From positions 342,583-406,582 of the forward strand of contig NZ_QMKP01000001.1 of the NCBI RefSeq assembly GCF_003287955.1: DNA of 64,000 nt. The letters are read 5' to 3'. The notes under the pieces were generated by a model that had not been told where the DNA came from, did no database searches, and saw only the letters and a list, made by a program, of their open reading frames with translations. Below, one piece after another: positions 18,003 to 26,761 of the stretch (its first letter is position 1; each line of letters starts with the position of its first letter). Made by a program: the position numbers and the translations under genes. The DNA is from Arthrobacter sp. AQ5-06. Its GTDB lineage: Bacteria > Actinomycetota > Actinomycetes > Actinomycetales > Micrococcaceae.

Positions 18003-18440
18003 ATGTCAGCTATATCTGCTTCGCAGGACTCGCGTCCACAGCTCATTTCCGTGCAGGACCTCACCTCGCGGCAGTGGTCCGCACCCGTCCCGTCGGGTTC
18101 GGCGCCCACGCGGCGCAGGGAATCCTTGCCGCCGCTGCGCCTGACCCGCAGGGGCCGGATTGTCCTTATTGGCATCCCGCTGGTGATCCTTGCCGCAATC
18201 CTGCTTTCGCTGGCAGGTTTCCTCAACGCCCCGGCAAAGGCGGCCGATTCTGACGCCGACCTGTCGGTGACGCCAACAGTCTCGGTCACAGTGCAGGCCG
18301 GACAGTCACTCTGGGCCATCGCCGGTGCAGTAGCGCCCGAGCGTGATCCACGTGATGTCATCGCGGATATTGCTCAGTTGAACAACCTTTCCGCAGGCGG
18401 CGTTGTCCCCGGACAGCAGCTCTTCGTGCCCACCAAGTAG
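18003..18440 (+). CDS. LysM-domain single-pass membrane protein, probable SOS division inhibitor (DivS/ChiZ type)
   Basis: 145 residues: a cytoplasmic Ser/Arg-rich N-terminus, one membrane helix at about 52-75 preceded by LTRRGR (inside), an Ala/Asp-rich linker, and one LysM domain at 93-143 (VTVQAGQSLWAIAGAVAPER to VVPGQQLFVPTK). ATG 18003 has AGGAGGG 8 nt upstream; the frame is open further up but without support. Divergence from lexA, an SOS box between them and the TM-LysM layout match ChiZ/Rv2719c, DivS and YneA, which slow division after DNA damage. That role is inferred from context. Confidence 0.85.
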   Translation: MSAISASQDSRPQLISVQDLTSRQWSAPVPSGSAPTRRRESLPPLRLTRRGRIVLIGIPLVILAAILLSLAGFLNAPAKAADSDADLSVTPTVSVTVQAGQSLWAIAGAVAPERDPRDVIADIAQLNNLSAGGVVPGQQLFVPTK

Positions 18441-18505
18441 GAGCCTTCAGGCTCTGGAGCGTGCCGCCGCTGGCCGTCACATTTTCCGGCCGTCTGCTTC
18501 GGACC

Positions 18506-18511
18506 TAAACT
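18506..18511 (+). promoter_or_regulatory. -10 element of leaderless hisC transcript
   Basis: TAAACT is 6 nt before GTG 18518. Confidence 0.5.
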
Positions 18512-18517
18512 GTTCAG

Positions 18518-19636
18518 GTGAATGACCAGCTAGAGCGTCTGAACAGACTTCCCCTCCGGACCAACCTCCGCGGACTGACCCCGTACGGTGCCCCGCAGTT
18601 GGATGTACCTATCCTGCTGAACGTCAATGAAAACACCCATGGCGTCCCGGCGGACGTACGGGCCGCGATCAGCGTGGCCGTGACGGAAGCCGCGGCAGGC
18701 CTCAACCGCTACCCGGACCGTGAGTTCACCGAACTCCGGGAAGCGCTGGCCGAATATCTCGGCCACGGTCTTGATGCCACCAACATTTGGGCGGCCAACG
18801 GGTCCAATGAGGTCCTCCAGCAGGTTCTCCAGGCTTTCGGCGGACCCGGGCGCACGGCCCTGGGATTCCCGCCCACGTATTCCATGTACCCGCTCCTGGC
18901 CAGCGGCACGGACACCGGGTACATCGTCGGGCAGAGGGCCGATGATTACGGGCTCAGCGCCGAATCGGCCGCGTTGCAGGTCAAAGAGCTTCAGCCGAAT
19001 ATTGTATTCCTTTGCTCGCCGAACAACCCCACGGGCACTGGCCTGGGCCTGGACGTTGTGGAGGCCGTGTACGCGGCCGGCGAAGCCAGCCAGACCATCG
19101 TGATCGTTGACGAGGCGTACCACGAGTTCGCCCACGATGGAACGCCCAGCGCCCTTACGTTGCTGCCCGGCCGGGAGCGCCTCATTGTGTCCCGCACCAT
19201 GAGCAAGGCGTTCGCCCTCGCGGGCGCCCGCCTGGGCTACATGGCCGCCGCTCCCGAAGTCACGGACGCACTCCGCCTGGTCCGGCTGCCGTACCACCTT
19301 TCGGCCATCACGCAGGCAACAGCCATCGCCGCCCTCCAGCACCGCACTGCCCTGATGGCCGACGTCGAGGACATCAAGGAACAGCGCGACCGCATCGTGT
19401 CGGAGCTGACCCGCATGGGCCTCAAGCCTGCTGCCTCCGATTCGAACTATGTCTTCTTCGGCGGCCTCGACAGCCCGCATGACGTCTGGCAGCAGTTGCT
19501 GGACGACGGCGTGCTGATCCGCGACGTGGGCATCCCCGGCCACCTACGTGTCACGGCGGGAACTGAGACGGAGACCACAGCGTTCCTGACGTCGCTGGAA
19601 CGTATCCTGGCCAGCCAGGCCAAGCTGCCCGCCTAA
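18518..19636 (+). CDS. hisC: Histidinol-phosphate aminotransferase
   Basis: PLP aminotransferase of histidine synthesis. It shows NVNENTHGVPADV near the N-terminus, ANGSNEVLQ, CSPNNPTGTGL and DEAYHEF, and the PLP-lysine in SRTMSKAFALAGARLGY, followed by the phosphate-binding arginine. 372 residues, normal length. GTG 18518 follows a leaderless-type -10. It heads a his group that continues with hisB, hisH and hisA; hisD is not in the window. Aromatic aminotransferase activity is possible for this fold but the his context is decisive. Confidence 0.96.
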   Translation: MNDQLERLNRLPLRTNLRGLTPYGAPQLDVPILLNVNENTHGVPADVRAAISVAVTEAAAGLNRYPDREFTELREALAEYLGHGLDATNIWAANGSNEVLQQVLQAFGGPGRTALGFPPTYSMYPLLASGTDTGYIVGQRADDYGLSAESAALQVKELQPNIVFLCSPNNPTGTGLGLDVVEAVYAAGEASQTIVIVDEAYHEFAHDGTPSALTLLPGRERLIVSRTMSKAFALAGARLGYMAAAPEVTDALRLVRLPYHLSAITQATAIAALQHRTALMADVEDIKEQRDRIVSELTRMGLKPAASDSNYVFFGGLDSPHDVWQQLLDDGVLIRDVGIPGHLRVTAGTETETTAFLTSLERILASQAKLPA

Positions 19637-19711
19637 ACTTGAAGTATCGGCGCCGCCGCGCGCCGGCACATCTCCTTCGCTTACGCACTACTGACTTCGC
19701 TTAAAGGACAT

Positions 19712-20344
19712 ATGACCATGAGTTCCACCGGATCGAACGCTGCCGAGCCCCGGACCGCACGCATGGAGCGTGCCACCAGTGAATCGTCAGTGCTCGTGGA
19801 GATCAACCTTGACGGCACGGGCGTATCGGACATCGATACGACTGTCCCGTTCTACGACCACATGCTGACGGCGCTGTGCAAGCACTCGCTCATTGACATG
19901 ACGGTCAAGGCCACCGGTGACACCCACATTGACGTCCACCACACGGTCGAGGACGTCGCCATCACGTTCGGTGAGGTCCTGCGTACCGCCCTGGGCAACA
20001 AGGCCGGGATTCGCAGGTTCGGTGAGGCCACGGTGCCCCTCGACGAAGCACTGGCGCAGGCTGTCGTCGACGTCTCCGGCCGCCCCTACCTGGTGCACGG
20101 CGGCGAGCCTGCCGGGCAGGAGTACCACCTGATCGGCGGCCACTTCACGGGGTCACTGACCCGCCACGTCTTTGAGGCCATCACACTTCATGCCGGCATC
20201 TGCCTCCACATGAACGTCATCGCGGGCCGCGACCCGCACCACATCGTGGAAGCGCAATTCAAGGCCTTCGCCCGCGCCCTGCGTGCTGCGGTCGAACCCG
20301 ATCCCCGCGTTGAGGGGATTCCGTCCACTAAGGGTGCCTTGTGA
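19712..20344 (+). CDS. hisB: Imidazoleglycerol-phosphate dehydratase
   Basis: Mn-dependent dehydratase of histidine synthesis, monofunctional form. Diagnostic histidine-rich motifs are [28 protein letters not shown] and, near the end, [20 protein letters not shown]. 210 residues from ATG 19712; a second ATG at 19718 is better spaced from AAAGGA (9 nt versus 3) and may be the true start, giving 208. The stop overlaps the GTG of hisH. Confidence 0.97.
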   Translation: MTMSSTGSNAAEPRTARMERATSESSVLVEINLDGTGVSDIDTTVPFYDHMLTALCKHSLIDMTVKATGDTHIDVHHTVEDVAITFGEVLRTALGNKAGIRRFGEATVPLDEALAQAVVDVSGRPYLVHGGEPAGQEYHLIGGHFTGSLTRHVFEAITLHAGICLHMNVIAGRDPHHIVEAQFKAFARALRAAVEPDPRVEGIPSTKGAL

Positions 20345-21072
20345 GCGGCCAAATTCTCCGGGACGGCGCCGTCATCGATCCGGCCGCCGGTAAGAAGCCC
20401 GTATCGCCCGAAGGCAGGCCCACGGTCACCGTCCTGGACTATGGTTCCGGAAACGTCCGCTCCGCCGTGCGCGCTCTTGAGCGGGCCGGGGCCGAGGTCA
20501 TCCTCAGTTCCAAGCCTGAGGACGTGCTTAATGCCGACGGCCTGGTGGTACCCGGCGTCGGCGCCTTCGAGACTGTTATGCGTGAGCTCAAGGCCGTGGA
20601 CGGCATCCGGCTGATCGGCAGGCGGGTGGCCGGGGGCAGGCCGGTCCTGGCAATCTGCGTCGGCCTGCAGGTCCTGTTCGAAGCCGGGGTAGAGCACGGG
20701 ACAGAAGCCGAAGGCATGGGGGAGTGGCCGGGCAAGGTGGAACTGCTTCCCGCAGAGGTTGTGCCGCACATGGGCTGGAATACCGTGGACGTACCGGAAG
20801 GATCCAAGCTCTTCGCCGGGGTCGCGGACCAGCGGTTCTACTTCGTTCACTCCTATGGTGTCCAGGAGTGGAACTTCGACGTGATCCAGCCGCGGATGAC
20901 TGCGCCGCTGGTGACCTGGTCAGACCACGGCGCCCGCTTTATCGCCGCTGTGGAGAACGGCCCGCTCTGCGCTACCCAGTTCCACCCCGAAAAATCCGGG
21001 GACGCCGGTGCACGGCTGCTGCGTAACTGGGTAGACGGCCTTCGCAAGCCAGCTGCCACGGACGCCGCCTAG
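20341..21072 (+). CDS. hisH: Imidazole glycerol phosphate synthase, glutaminase subunit
   Basis: Class I glutamine amidotransferase that feeds ammonia to HisF. Nucleophile C106 in [12 protein letters not shown]; the His-Glu pair is in [10 protein letters not shown] near 214-218. [11 protein letters not shown] opens the domain after a 25-residue N-terminal extension that is longer than usual. GTG 20341 overlaps the hisB stop by 4 bases (GTGA), so translation is coupled. hisF is not in the window. Confidence 0.96.
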   Translation: MSGQILRDGAVIDPAAGKKPVSPEGRPTVTVLDYGSGNVRSAVRALERAGAEVILSSKPEDVLNADGLVVPGVGAFETVMRELKAVDGIRLIGRRVAGGRPVLAICVGLQVLFEAGVEHGTEAEGMGEWPGKVELLPAEVVPHMGWNTVDVPEGSKLFAGVADQRFYFVHSYGVQEWNFDVIQPRMTAPLVTWSDHGARFIAAVENGPLCATQFHPEKSGDAGARLLRNWVDGLRKPAATDAA

Positions 21073-21231
21073 ATGTGGTCGATTGTCCTGATGGGCCTGG
21101 CCGGCGTCCTGGTGGGCGGCGCCCTGTCCTTCAGGCAGCAGCACAAACCGCTCTGGACCCAGGTGGGCTTCTACGTCCTGGCCGGTATGGCGCTGCTGGC
21201 CGCTTACCTGCTGACGCTTCCTGGAAACTAG
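21073..21231 (+). CDS. Small two-helix membrane protein between hisH and hisA
   Basis: 52 residues starting at the ATG immediately after the hisH stop and ending in TAG at 21231. It has two hydrophobic stretches, [18 protein letters not shown] and [20 protein letters not shown], joined by a short polar loop with [10 protein letters not shown]. No named family is recognised. The frame, codon bias (GC-rich third positions) and tight placement support a real gene. It may anchor or influence a membrane process unrelated to histidine, or be a passenger of the operon. Confidence 0.65.
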   Translation: MWSIVLMGLAGVLVGGALSFRQQHKPLWTQVGFYVLAGMALLAAYLLTLPGN

Positions 21232-21290
21232 CCCCCAGGCAATTACCAGTTCCGCTTCCACGAGCAACCCAACACCCAAGAGGATTTGAG

Positions 21291-22037
21291 ATGACCACCG
21301 CAACCGATCTGCCGGTTCTTGAACTGCTGCCCGCCGTCGACGTCGTAAACGGACAGGCCGTGCGGCTGGTCCAGGGAGAGGCCGGCAGCGAGACGAGCTA
21401 CGGCACACCGCTGGAGGCAGCCCTCAATTGGCAGGAGCAGGGCGCCGAATGGGTGCACCTGGTGGACCTTGACGCCGCGTTCGGCCGTGGCTCGAACGCC
21501 GAGCTGCTCCGTGAAGTGGTGGGCCGGCTGGACATCAAGGTGGAGCTCTCCGGCGGACTCCGGGATGACGAATCCCTCGAGGCGGCGCTGGCCCTCGGCG
21601 TGGCCCGCGTCAATCTCGGCACGGCGGCGCTGGAAAACCCCGAGTGGACCCGCAGTGCCATCGACCGCTTCGGCGACAGGATCGCCGTCGGCCTCGACGT
21701 CCGCGGAACCACGCTGGCAGGCCGCGGCTGGACCAAAGAAGGCGGCGACCTATGGGAGGTCTTGGACCGCCTCGAAGAAGCCGGGTGCTCCCGGTATGTA
21801 GTCACTGACGTCACGAAAGACGGCACTCTGCAGGGTCCCAACGTTGAACTCCTGCGGCAGATGGTGGAGAAGACCGGCAAGCCGGTGGTTGCCTCCGGTG
21901 GCATCTCCAGCCTGGACGACTTGAAAGTGCTGCGCTCCCTGGTGCCGCTGGGCGTGGAAGGCGCGATCGTGGGCAAGGCGTTGTACGCCGGTGCCTTCAC
22001 GCTCCCCGAAGCCCTCGACGTCGCCGGACGCCGCTAA
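21291..22037 (+). CDS. hisA: Phosphoribosyl isomerase A (HisA/PriA)
   Basis: TIM-barrel isomerase converting ProFAR to PRFAR in histidine synthesis. Actinobacterial versions (PriA) also do the TrpF step of tryptophan synthesis. [17 protein letters not shown] contains the first catalytic aspartate; [14 protein letters not shown] contains the second; [10 protein letters not shown] and [14 protein letters not shown] form phosphate-binding loops. 248 residues from ATG 21291, which has AAGAGGA 6 nt upstream; the frame extends upstream over the small membrane ORF region but that is not used. Dual activity is inferred from the lineage. Confidence 0.94.
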   Translation: MTTATDLPVLELLPAVDVVNGQAVRLVQGEAGSETSYGTPLEAALNWQEQGAEWVHLVDLDAAFGRGSNAELLREVVGRLDIKVELSGGLRDDESLEAALALGVARVNLGTAALENPEWTRSAIDRFGDRIAVGLDVRGTTLAGRGWTKEGGDLWEVLDRLEEAGCSRYVVTDVTKDGTLQGPNVELLRQMVEKTGKPVVASGGISSLDDLKVLRSLVPLGVEGAIVGKALYAGAFTLPEALDVAGRR

Positions 22038-22046
22038 GCAGTTTCC

Positions 22047-22943
22047 GTGGACAGCACGCACAACGCCGACACTGCTGGGGAATCCCCGCCGCCGCGCCAT
22101 CTGCCCGGACACATTGCCGCGGCATTGGCGGGCGCGGGTGGCCGCGCTGACTCGGCGGGCCAGCCGTGGGAAGGCCGGAGCCTCGCCGGGGACGACGGCA
22201 GGATCCACAACTTCGAGGACGACGACGGCACGGCGGACGCCGGCTACCTCGCCGCCGTCGCGGCTCTGGTTGAAGGCTCCGGCGACGAAGCGGCTGTGGT
22301 CGCCTCGCTGGCCACCGCCCGAGTCTTCATCCCGATCATCGCGCAGCTGGGCGAGCAAGCGGCAGGCGTCGACGGCCTGATGGCAGACAAGCAGGCGGAC
22401 ATGGCGCTGGTCACCCTGAAGGCCGCCGACGGCCGGACGGCAATGCCGGCCTTTACCTCGGCGGATGCCTTGGCCGCCTGGCACCCCGTTGCCCGGCCGG
22501 TGGCCGTGTACGCTGCCCGGGCTGCCCTCTCAGCCGTGGCCGAGGGGGCCGAGCTGCTGGTGCTCGATCCGGGCTCGGAGGTTACGTTTGTGGTCCGGCG
22601 GCCCGCCGTCTGGGCGCTGGCGCAGCAACGGGACTGGATCCCTTCCTATTCTGATGCCTCGTTGGCAGCCGAGATGGCTGAGGCAGCGGCCGCATTCCCG
22701 GCGGTACGGCAGCTTGCCCTCCTCCCGGGTTCCGGCGTCGCCGCCCTCACCGGTACGGGTGCCACGCTCCCAGGGGGCGGTGCCGGACCGGAACTGCAGG
22801 TGCTGCTCCACCTTGAGGATGGACTGGACGCCCCGGCAGTCCAGGGCCTTGTGTCCGGGCTCCAACAGGCATGGTCCCGGAATGTATTGTTTGGAGAGCG
22901 TGTTGACTCGATCGAAATCAAGTTGCGGCGCGCAGCACAGTAG
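22047..22943 (+). CDS. SseB-family protein
   Basis: 298-residue soluble protein with an SseB-like core: LATARVFIPIIAQ, DGRTAMPAFTSADALAAWHP, and GAELLVLDPGS. A second region ending RVDSIEIKLRR resembles the SseB C-terminal domain. SseB proteins have been linked to serine sensitivity in enterobacteria; the role in actinobacteria is unknown. The gene starts 9 bases after hisA and probably belongs to the same transcript. It commonly sits next to hisA in Micrococcaceae. Confidence 0.8.
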   Translation: MDSTHNADTAGESPPPRHLPGHIAAALAGAGGRADSAGQPWEGRSLAGDDGRIHNFEDDDGTADAGYLAAVAALVEGSGDEAAVVASLATARVFIPIIAQLGEQAAGVDGLMADKQADMALVTLKAADGRTAMPAFTSADALAAWHPVARPVAVYAARAALSAVAEGAELLVLDPGSEVTFVVRRPAVWALAQQRDWIPSYSDASLAAEMAEAAAAFPAVRQLALLPGSGVAALTGTGATLPGGGAGPELQVLLHLEDGLDAPAVQGLVSGLQQAWSRNVLFGERVDSIEIKLRRAAQ

Positions 22944-22998
22944 CTAACGGTTGGCGCGGAGATCCCGGGCTGCCGTGGGCAGACCCAAAGGATTTTCC

Positions 22999-24303
22999 GT
23001 GAACTTCGCTCTTTACCGTGAGCTGCTGGCCGTCCGGCCCATCCGCCGGCTGCTGCTGGTCGGCATGATCGCCCGCATCCCCCACTCGGCGGCAGGCGTG
23101 CTGCTGACCCTGCACATCGTCCTGACCCTGGACCAGGGCTACGCGGCGGCCGGTGCCGCGGCGGCTGTTATGACCATCGGTATTGCGGTGGGCGCACCAT
23201 GGCGCGGCCGGCGCGTGGACACTGTTGGCCTGCGCCGGGCGCTGATTCCGTCAGTGGTGTCAGAGACCCTGATCTGGTCCGTGGTGCCGCATGTGTCGTA
23301 CCAGTGGCTGCTTCCGCTGGTGTTCGTGGGCGGCCTGCTAACGTTGCCGATCTTCAGTGTGATTCGCCAGTCCCTGGGCGTCCTCGCAGACGGCAACCAG
23401 CGGCGCACGGCCTTCGCCCTTGATGCCATCACCACCGAGGTGGTGTTCATGATGGGACCGGCGGCCGGAGCCGTCGTAGCCACCAGCGGCCATACCGTTG
23501 TCGGTCTGACCGTCGTGGGAGTGTCCACGTCACTCGCCGGGCTGTTCCTGATGTGGTTCAACCCGCCCACCCGAAGTGCCACGCAGACTGAGGAAAGCGA
23601 GGCAGACCAGCGCCATGCCGCGGAAGTGGCTGTGGTTTCCGCCGCGCCCGCCCACCTCCAGGAAGCGGCGGCGGACCTCGTCCCGGCCGGGGCAGAACGC
23701 GTCCTAAGCGGGCAGGCGGGGCTGCGCGGCAAGGTGGCCCACAACTTCGCCTGGTTCACGGCCACTGTCGCGGCCGTCTTCGCCGTGGCGGCTGGAACCG
23801 GCATGGTGCTCAGCGGCACCGACGTTGGCATTGTTGCTGCCTTGGAAACTGGCGGCCACCAAGCCGAAATCGGCATTGTGTTCCTCTTTTGGTGCGCCGC
23901 ATCGGTGGTCGGTGGGCTGGTGTACGGGGCCATGCACCGTCCAGTTTCGCCGACCCTCCTGCTGCTGGGCATGGCTGCCCTGACCATCCCGATGGGCTTC
24001 GCCCAGGACACCTGGACGTTGGCCTTCGTCTCGATCCTTCCGGGCCTTTTGTGTGCCCCCGTCCTGTCGGCTGCCTCCGAACAGGTGGCAGACCTGGTGG
24101 CGGAGGACCGCCGCGGCGAGGCAATGGGCTGGTACGGCTCTGCGCTGACTGCCGGCGTGGCGCTCGGGGCACCGCTTGCAGGGATTTTCATCGACGGGAT
24201 GGGGCCATCCGGCGGGTTTATCTCCGTGGGCGTGGCCGGCGTTCTGCTCTGCCTCGTGGGACTGCTGCTCCAGGCCCACCGGCGCCGACGCGCGGCCGTC
24301 TGA
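22999..24303 (+). CDS. MFS transporter
   Basis: Major facilitator protein with about 12 hydrophobic segments, 434 residues. AAVMTIGIAVGAPWRGRRVD fits the loop 2-3 region and AEDRRGEAMGWYGSALTAGV the later cytoplasmic loop. GTG 22999 has AAAGGA 7 nt upstream; the frame is also open to TTG 22951, but its extra residues look non-coding. Substrate unknown; the general shape resembles drug/solute exporters. It is last in the his-sseB run and is followed by an inverted repeat and a strong terminator. Confidence 0.85.
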   Translation: MNFALYRELLAVRPIRRLLLVGMIARIPHSAAGVLLTLHIVLTLDQGYAAAGAAAAVMTIGIAVGAPWRGRRVDTVGLRRALIPSVVSETLIWSVVPHVSYQWLLPLVFVGGLLTLPIFSVIRQSLGVLADGNQRRTAFALDAITTEVVFMMGPAAGAVVATSGHTVVGLTVVGVSTSLAGLFLMWFNPPTRSATQTEESEADQRHAAEVAVVSAAPAHLQEAAADLVPAGAERVLSGQAGLRGKVAHNFAWFTATVAAVFAVAAGTGMVLSGTDVGIVAALETGGHQAEIGIVFLFWCAASVVGGLVYGAMHRPVSPTLLLLGMAALTIPMGFAQDTWTLAFVSILPGLLCAPVLSAASEQVADLVAEDRRGEAMGWYGSALTAGVALGAPLAGIFIDGMGPSGGFISVGVAGVLLCLVGLLLQAHRRRRAAV

Positions 24304-24317
24304 GCGGGCCTCTCCAC

Positions 24318-24378
24318 AGTTTTTGTCCAGATATCGCGCCCTTTCCGGTGCGGAAGTCCCGGTATCTGGACAAAAACT
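24318..24378. repeat. Palindromic REP/MITE-like element
   Basis: 16-bp perfect inverted arms (24318-24333 and 24363-24378), extendable to 19 bp with a wobble, surround about 29 bp containing a small inner hairpin (TTCCG/CGGAA). The outer ends are T5/A5. It is separate from the terminator that follows. It resembles repeated intergenic palindromes, but only one copy is visible in this window. Confidence 0.6.
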
Positions 24379-24384
24379 TAGGGA

Positions 24385-24437
24385 AATGACGACGTCGGCG
24401 GGCGGACCACCGTAGTCCGCCCGCCGACGTCGTCATT
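24385..24437. terminator. Bidirectional terminator, 23-bp stem
   Basis: Perfect 23-bp inverted repeat (24385-24407 and 24415-24437) with a 7-nt loop CACCGTA, very GC-rich with AA/TT ends, between the MFS gene and the convergent DUF1844 gene. Confidence 0.85.
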
Positions 24438-24463
24438 AATTGGGAAGGATTGCTTCAGTCAGG

Positions 24464-24850
24464 TCAGTTGACGGCGCCCGTGTACTTCTCGCCCGGGCCC
24501 TTGCCCGGGGCATCCGGAATGACGGACTCCTCGCGGAACGCAAGCTGCAGGGAACGCAGGCCATCGCGCAACGGGCCGGCGTGCTGGGATCCGATTTCAG
24601 GGGCGGCTGAGGTCACCAGTCCGGCAAGGGCGGTGATGAGCTTGCGGGCCTCGTCGAGGTCCTTGAGTTCCTCGGCATTGTCCTCGGCGGCGAGGCCCAG
24701 CTTGACGGCGGCTGCGCTCATCAGGTGCACTGCGGCCGTGGTGATGACCTCGATGGCCGGCACCTCCGAGATATCGCGGATTTGCTGGGTCACGTCAGCC
24801 TTGGCGTCCGTGGCCTCGAAAACGTGTGAATTGCTGTCTGGGGTGCTCAT
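24464..24850 (-). CDS. DUF1844 family protein
   Basis: 128 residues from the ATG at 24850. The DUF1844 core is DISEVPAIEVITTAAVHLMSA, then AAVKLGLAAED, LKDLDEARKLITALAGLV and PLRDGLRSLQLAFREES. Function is unknown; the family is small and helical and is regularly encoded next to infC in actinobacteria. The minus-strand frame is open upstream to 25027 but that would read through the infC promoter, so the shorter start is taken. Divergent from infC. Confidence 0.85.
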   Translation of the reverse strand: MSTPDSNSHVFEATDAKADVTQQIRDISEVPAIEVITTAAVHLMSAAAVKLGLAAEDNAEELKDLDEARKLITALAGLVTSAAPEIGSQHAGPLRDGLRSLQLAFREESVIPDAPGKGPGEKYTGAVN

Positions 24851-24911
24851 ACTGGTAAGCTTGTCACAGACCGACTGGATGTCGTTATTTCGCTGTGGAA
24901 GGTCCCACCAA

Positions 24912-24948
24912 CGCCTAGCCGCGTTAGGCGGGATTTTTTCTGTAGAAT
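24912..24948 (+). promoter_or_regulatory. infC operon promoter region with upstream hairpin
   Basis: TAGAAT (24943-24948) is a good -10. Just before it, CGCCTA-N7-TAGGCG (24912-24930) followed by a T6 run forms a terminator-like hairpin that could insulate the promoter or act as an upstream element. The -35 is not recognisable. Transcription from here gives a leader of about 240 nt. Confidence 0.5.
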
Positions 24949-25118
24949 GACATGCAGTTTGCAAGCGGAGTTCTCTCCCACCCGCGTCAGCCGTTTTCCC
25001 GCCGGAAGCAATTCCCTCAGGAAGCAAGGTTGCCGGGTACCGGTCGGACAGTTCTTTCAGGCGTCAAGCCTGGGGAAGTGCGCACTGCCTCTACTGAGGA
25101 CCGTGCATCCGATCATCG

Positions 25119-25160
25119 AGGCCTTCGATTGCTCCGGCAATTGGGGGCCTTCTCTTTTTT
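25119..25160 (+). terminator. Attenuator-like terminator in infC leader
   Basis: AGGCC (25119-25123) pairs with GGCCT (25146-25150), and inside it ATTGC (25128-25132) pairs with GCAAT (25137-25141) with a UCCG loop. TCTCTTTTTT follows directly. It ends 26 nt before the infC ribosome site, the layout of a ribosomal-protein leader attenuator (compare the L20 leader of Firmicutes). Confidence 0.65.
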
Positions 25161-25197
25161 GCCGGTGAAACACCACATCAATCACAGGAGCTTTAAC

Positions 25198-26331
25198 ATT
25201 AGCGAGCCAAGAATCAATGAGCGTATCCGCGTCCCCGAGGTGCGGTTGGTCGGTCCTGCAGGTGAACAGGTAGGAATCGTCCGTATTGACGATGCCCTGC
25301 GTTTGGCTGCCGAGTCTGATCTTGATCTCGTTGAAGTTGCACCGCAGGCCAAGCCTCCGGTGTGCAAGCTGATGGACTTCGGCAAGTACAAGTACGAGGC
25401 CGCCGTCAAGGCACGTGAAGCACGGAAGAACCAGACGAACACTGTTCTGAAGGAAATCCGCTTCCGCCTCAAGATTGACACCCACGACTACGAGACCAAG
25501 CGCGGCCATGCACTGCGCTTCCTCGGTGCCGGTGACAAGGTCAAGGCCATGATCCAGTTCCGTGGCCGTGAGCAGCAGCGTCCGGAAATGGGCATCCGCC
25601 TGCTTCAGCGCTTCGCTGACGATGTCGCCGAAGTGGGCGTTGTTGAGTCCAGCCCGCGTATCGATGGCCGCAACATGGTGATGGTTGTGGGCCCGCTGAA
25701 GAACAAGGCCGAAGCCAAGGCTGAGGCACGCCGCGAATCGCAGCGTGCAGAGGCCAAGGCGCAGAACGAAGCGAAAGCTACGGGCGGCGGCCGCATCGAC
25801 GTCTCCGGCGACGACCAGGCACCGCTGACGCAGTCGCTGGCTGACCTTCTTCCGGAAGGTTTCGCCATCACCACGGAGCCGGAACCCGAAGCTCCGGCCA
25901 AGTCTGAAGCACCCGAGTCTGAAGCACCCGAGGCGCCTGTTGAAGCCGCTCCTGAAACCGAAGCCCCTGTCAAGGAAGCTCCGGCAAAGGAGGCTCCCGT
26001 AAAGGAAACCGCCGCGAAGGAAGCTCCTGCAAAGGAAACCGCCGCGAAGGCAGCCCCAGTGAAGGAAGCCGCCGCCCAGGAGGCGCCCAAGCAGGCCGCC
26101 CCGAAGGCCGCTGCTCCCAAGCGTGAGGCTCCCAAGGCAGCTCCGGCGCCGGTCAAGGCTCCTGCCGCTGCCAAGCCCGCCGAAGCAGCTGCTCCGGCTC
26201 CGGCCGCCCCGGCCGCTCCTCGGCCGCCGGTTCCGATGCCCAAGCCCATAGCCCGGCCGGCAGCGCCGAAGCCTGCTGCACGGCCTGCTCCCAAGGCAGC
26301 TCCGAAGCCCGCGGGCAAGAAGACTACCTAG
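25198..26331 (+). CDS. infC: Translation initiation factor IF-3 with long C-terminal tail
   Basis: Binds 30S and checks the start codon and initiator tRNA. The likely start is ATT 25198 ([19 protein letters not shown]), with AGGAG 7 nt upstream; AUU starts let IF-3 control its own synthesis. IF3-N is about 1-75 ([16 protein letters not shown]), IF3-C about 80-170 ([20 protein letters not shown]). Residues about 200-377 are an Ala/Pro/Lys/Glu-rich tail with near-repeats, doubling the usual 180-200 residues. The leader carries an attenuator. rpmI and rplT follow. An upstream ATG at 24952 is in frame but only 3 nt from the -10 and is rejected. Confidence 0.95.
   Translation: MSEPRINERIRVPEVRLVGPAGEQVGIVRIDDALRLAAESDLDLVEVAPQAKPPVCKLMDFGKYKYEAAVKAREARKNQTNTVLKEIRFRLKIDTHDYETKRGHALRFLGAGDKVKAMIQFRGREQQRPEMGIRLLQRFADDVAEVGVVESSPRIDGRNMVMVVGPLKNKAEAKAEARRESQRAEAKAQNEAKATGGGRIDVSGDDQAPLTQSLADLLPEGFAITTEPEPEAPAKSEAPESEAPEAPVEAAPETEAPVKEAPAKEAPVKETAAKEAPAKETAAKAAPVKEAAAQEAPKQAAPKAAAPKREAPKAAPAPVKAPAAAKPAEAAAPAPAAPAAPRPPVPMPKPIARPAAPKPAARPAPKAAPKPAGKKTT
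26001..26060 (+). repeat. 30-bp tandem repeat in infC tail
   Basis: Two 30-bp units (26001-26030, 26031-26060) share their first 20 bases and encode Lys-Glu-Thr-Ala-Ala-Lys-type decapeptides, consistent with growth of the tail by duplication. Confidence 0.7.
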
Positions 26332-26447
26332 TTCAAAGCTGCGGGAGGTTGACCTCCTGCAGTACGCAACCAGCATGCCGCCTGCAGGGGCGGCTGCTCG
26401 AAAGAACTGCAGACAATGTCTGTGGACACGTAAGGAGATCGGTTCCC

Positions 26448-26642
26448 ATGCCGAAGATGAAGACCCACAGTGGTGCTAAGAAGCGCTTCAAGCTGACCGG
26501 CAGCGGCAAGCTGCGCCGCCAGCAGGCCAACCGCCGCCACTACCTTGAGCACAAGTCCTCCAGGCTGACTCGTCGCCTCGCCGGCGACAAGATTGTCTTC
26601 AAGGGTGACGCTAAGGTCATCCGGAAGATGCTCGGCATCTAA
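26448..26642 (+). CDS. rpmI: 50S ribosomal protein bL35
   Basis: 64-residue basic protein starting [18 protein letters not shown] and ending VIRKMLGI, the classical L35 length and pattern. AAGGAG lies 10 nt before ATG 26448; the frame is open upstream but unsupported. Lies between infC and rplT as in most bacteria. Confidence 0.98.
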   Translation: MPKMKTHSGAKKRFKLTGSGKLRRQQANRRHYLEHKSSRLTRRLAGDKIVFKGDAKVIRKMLGI

Positions 26643-26657
26643 GTTCCAAGTTCTCTG

Positions 26658-26679
26658 ACTGATGCCACCTGGCAGCAGT
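26658..26679 (+). other. Hairpin between rpmI and rplT
   Basis: ACTG-A-TGCCA-CC-TGGCA-G-CAGT folds to a 9-bp stem with one mismatch in the 119-base gap. No T-run follows. It could be a processing site or an L20 operator, or have no role. Confidence 0.4.
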
Positions 26680-26761
26680 CAACTACCAAAAAGGCTTCTC
26701 AGGCCAGCCGGTTGTTCCGGCAGTAGATGCTTGGGATCAGAATTTTCGAAGGAGTACGCAC

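Noticed and set aside
24952..25197. Upstream in-frame extension of infC from ATG 24952
   Set aside because: The ATG is only 3 nt from the -10, the region contains an attenuator hairpin, and the residues do not match IF-3.
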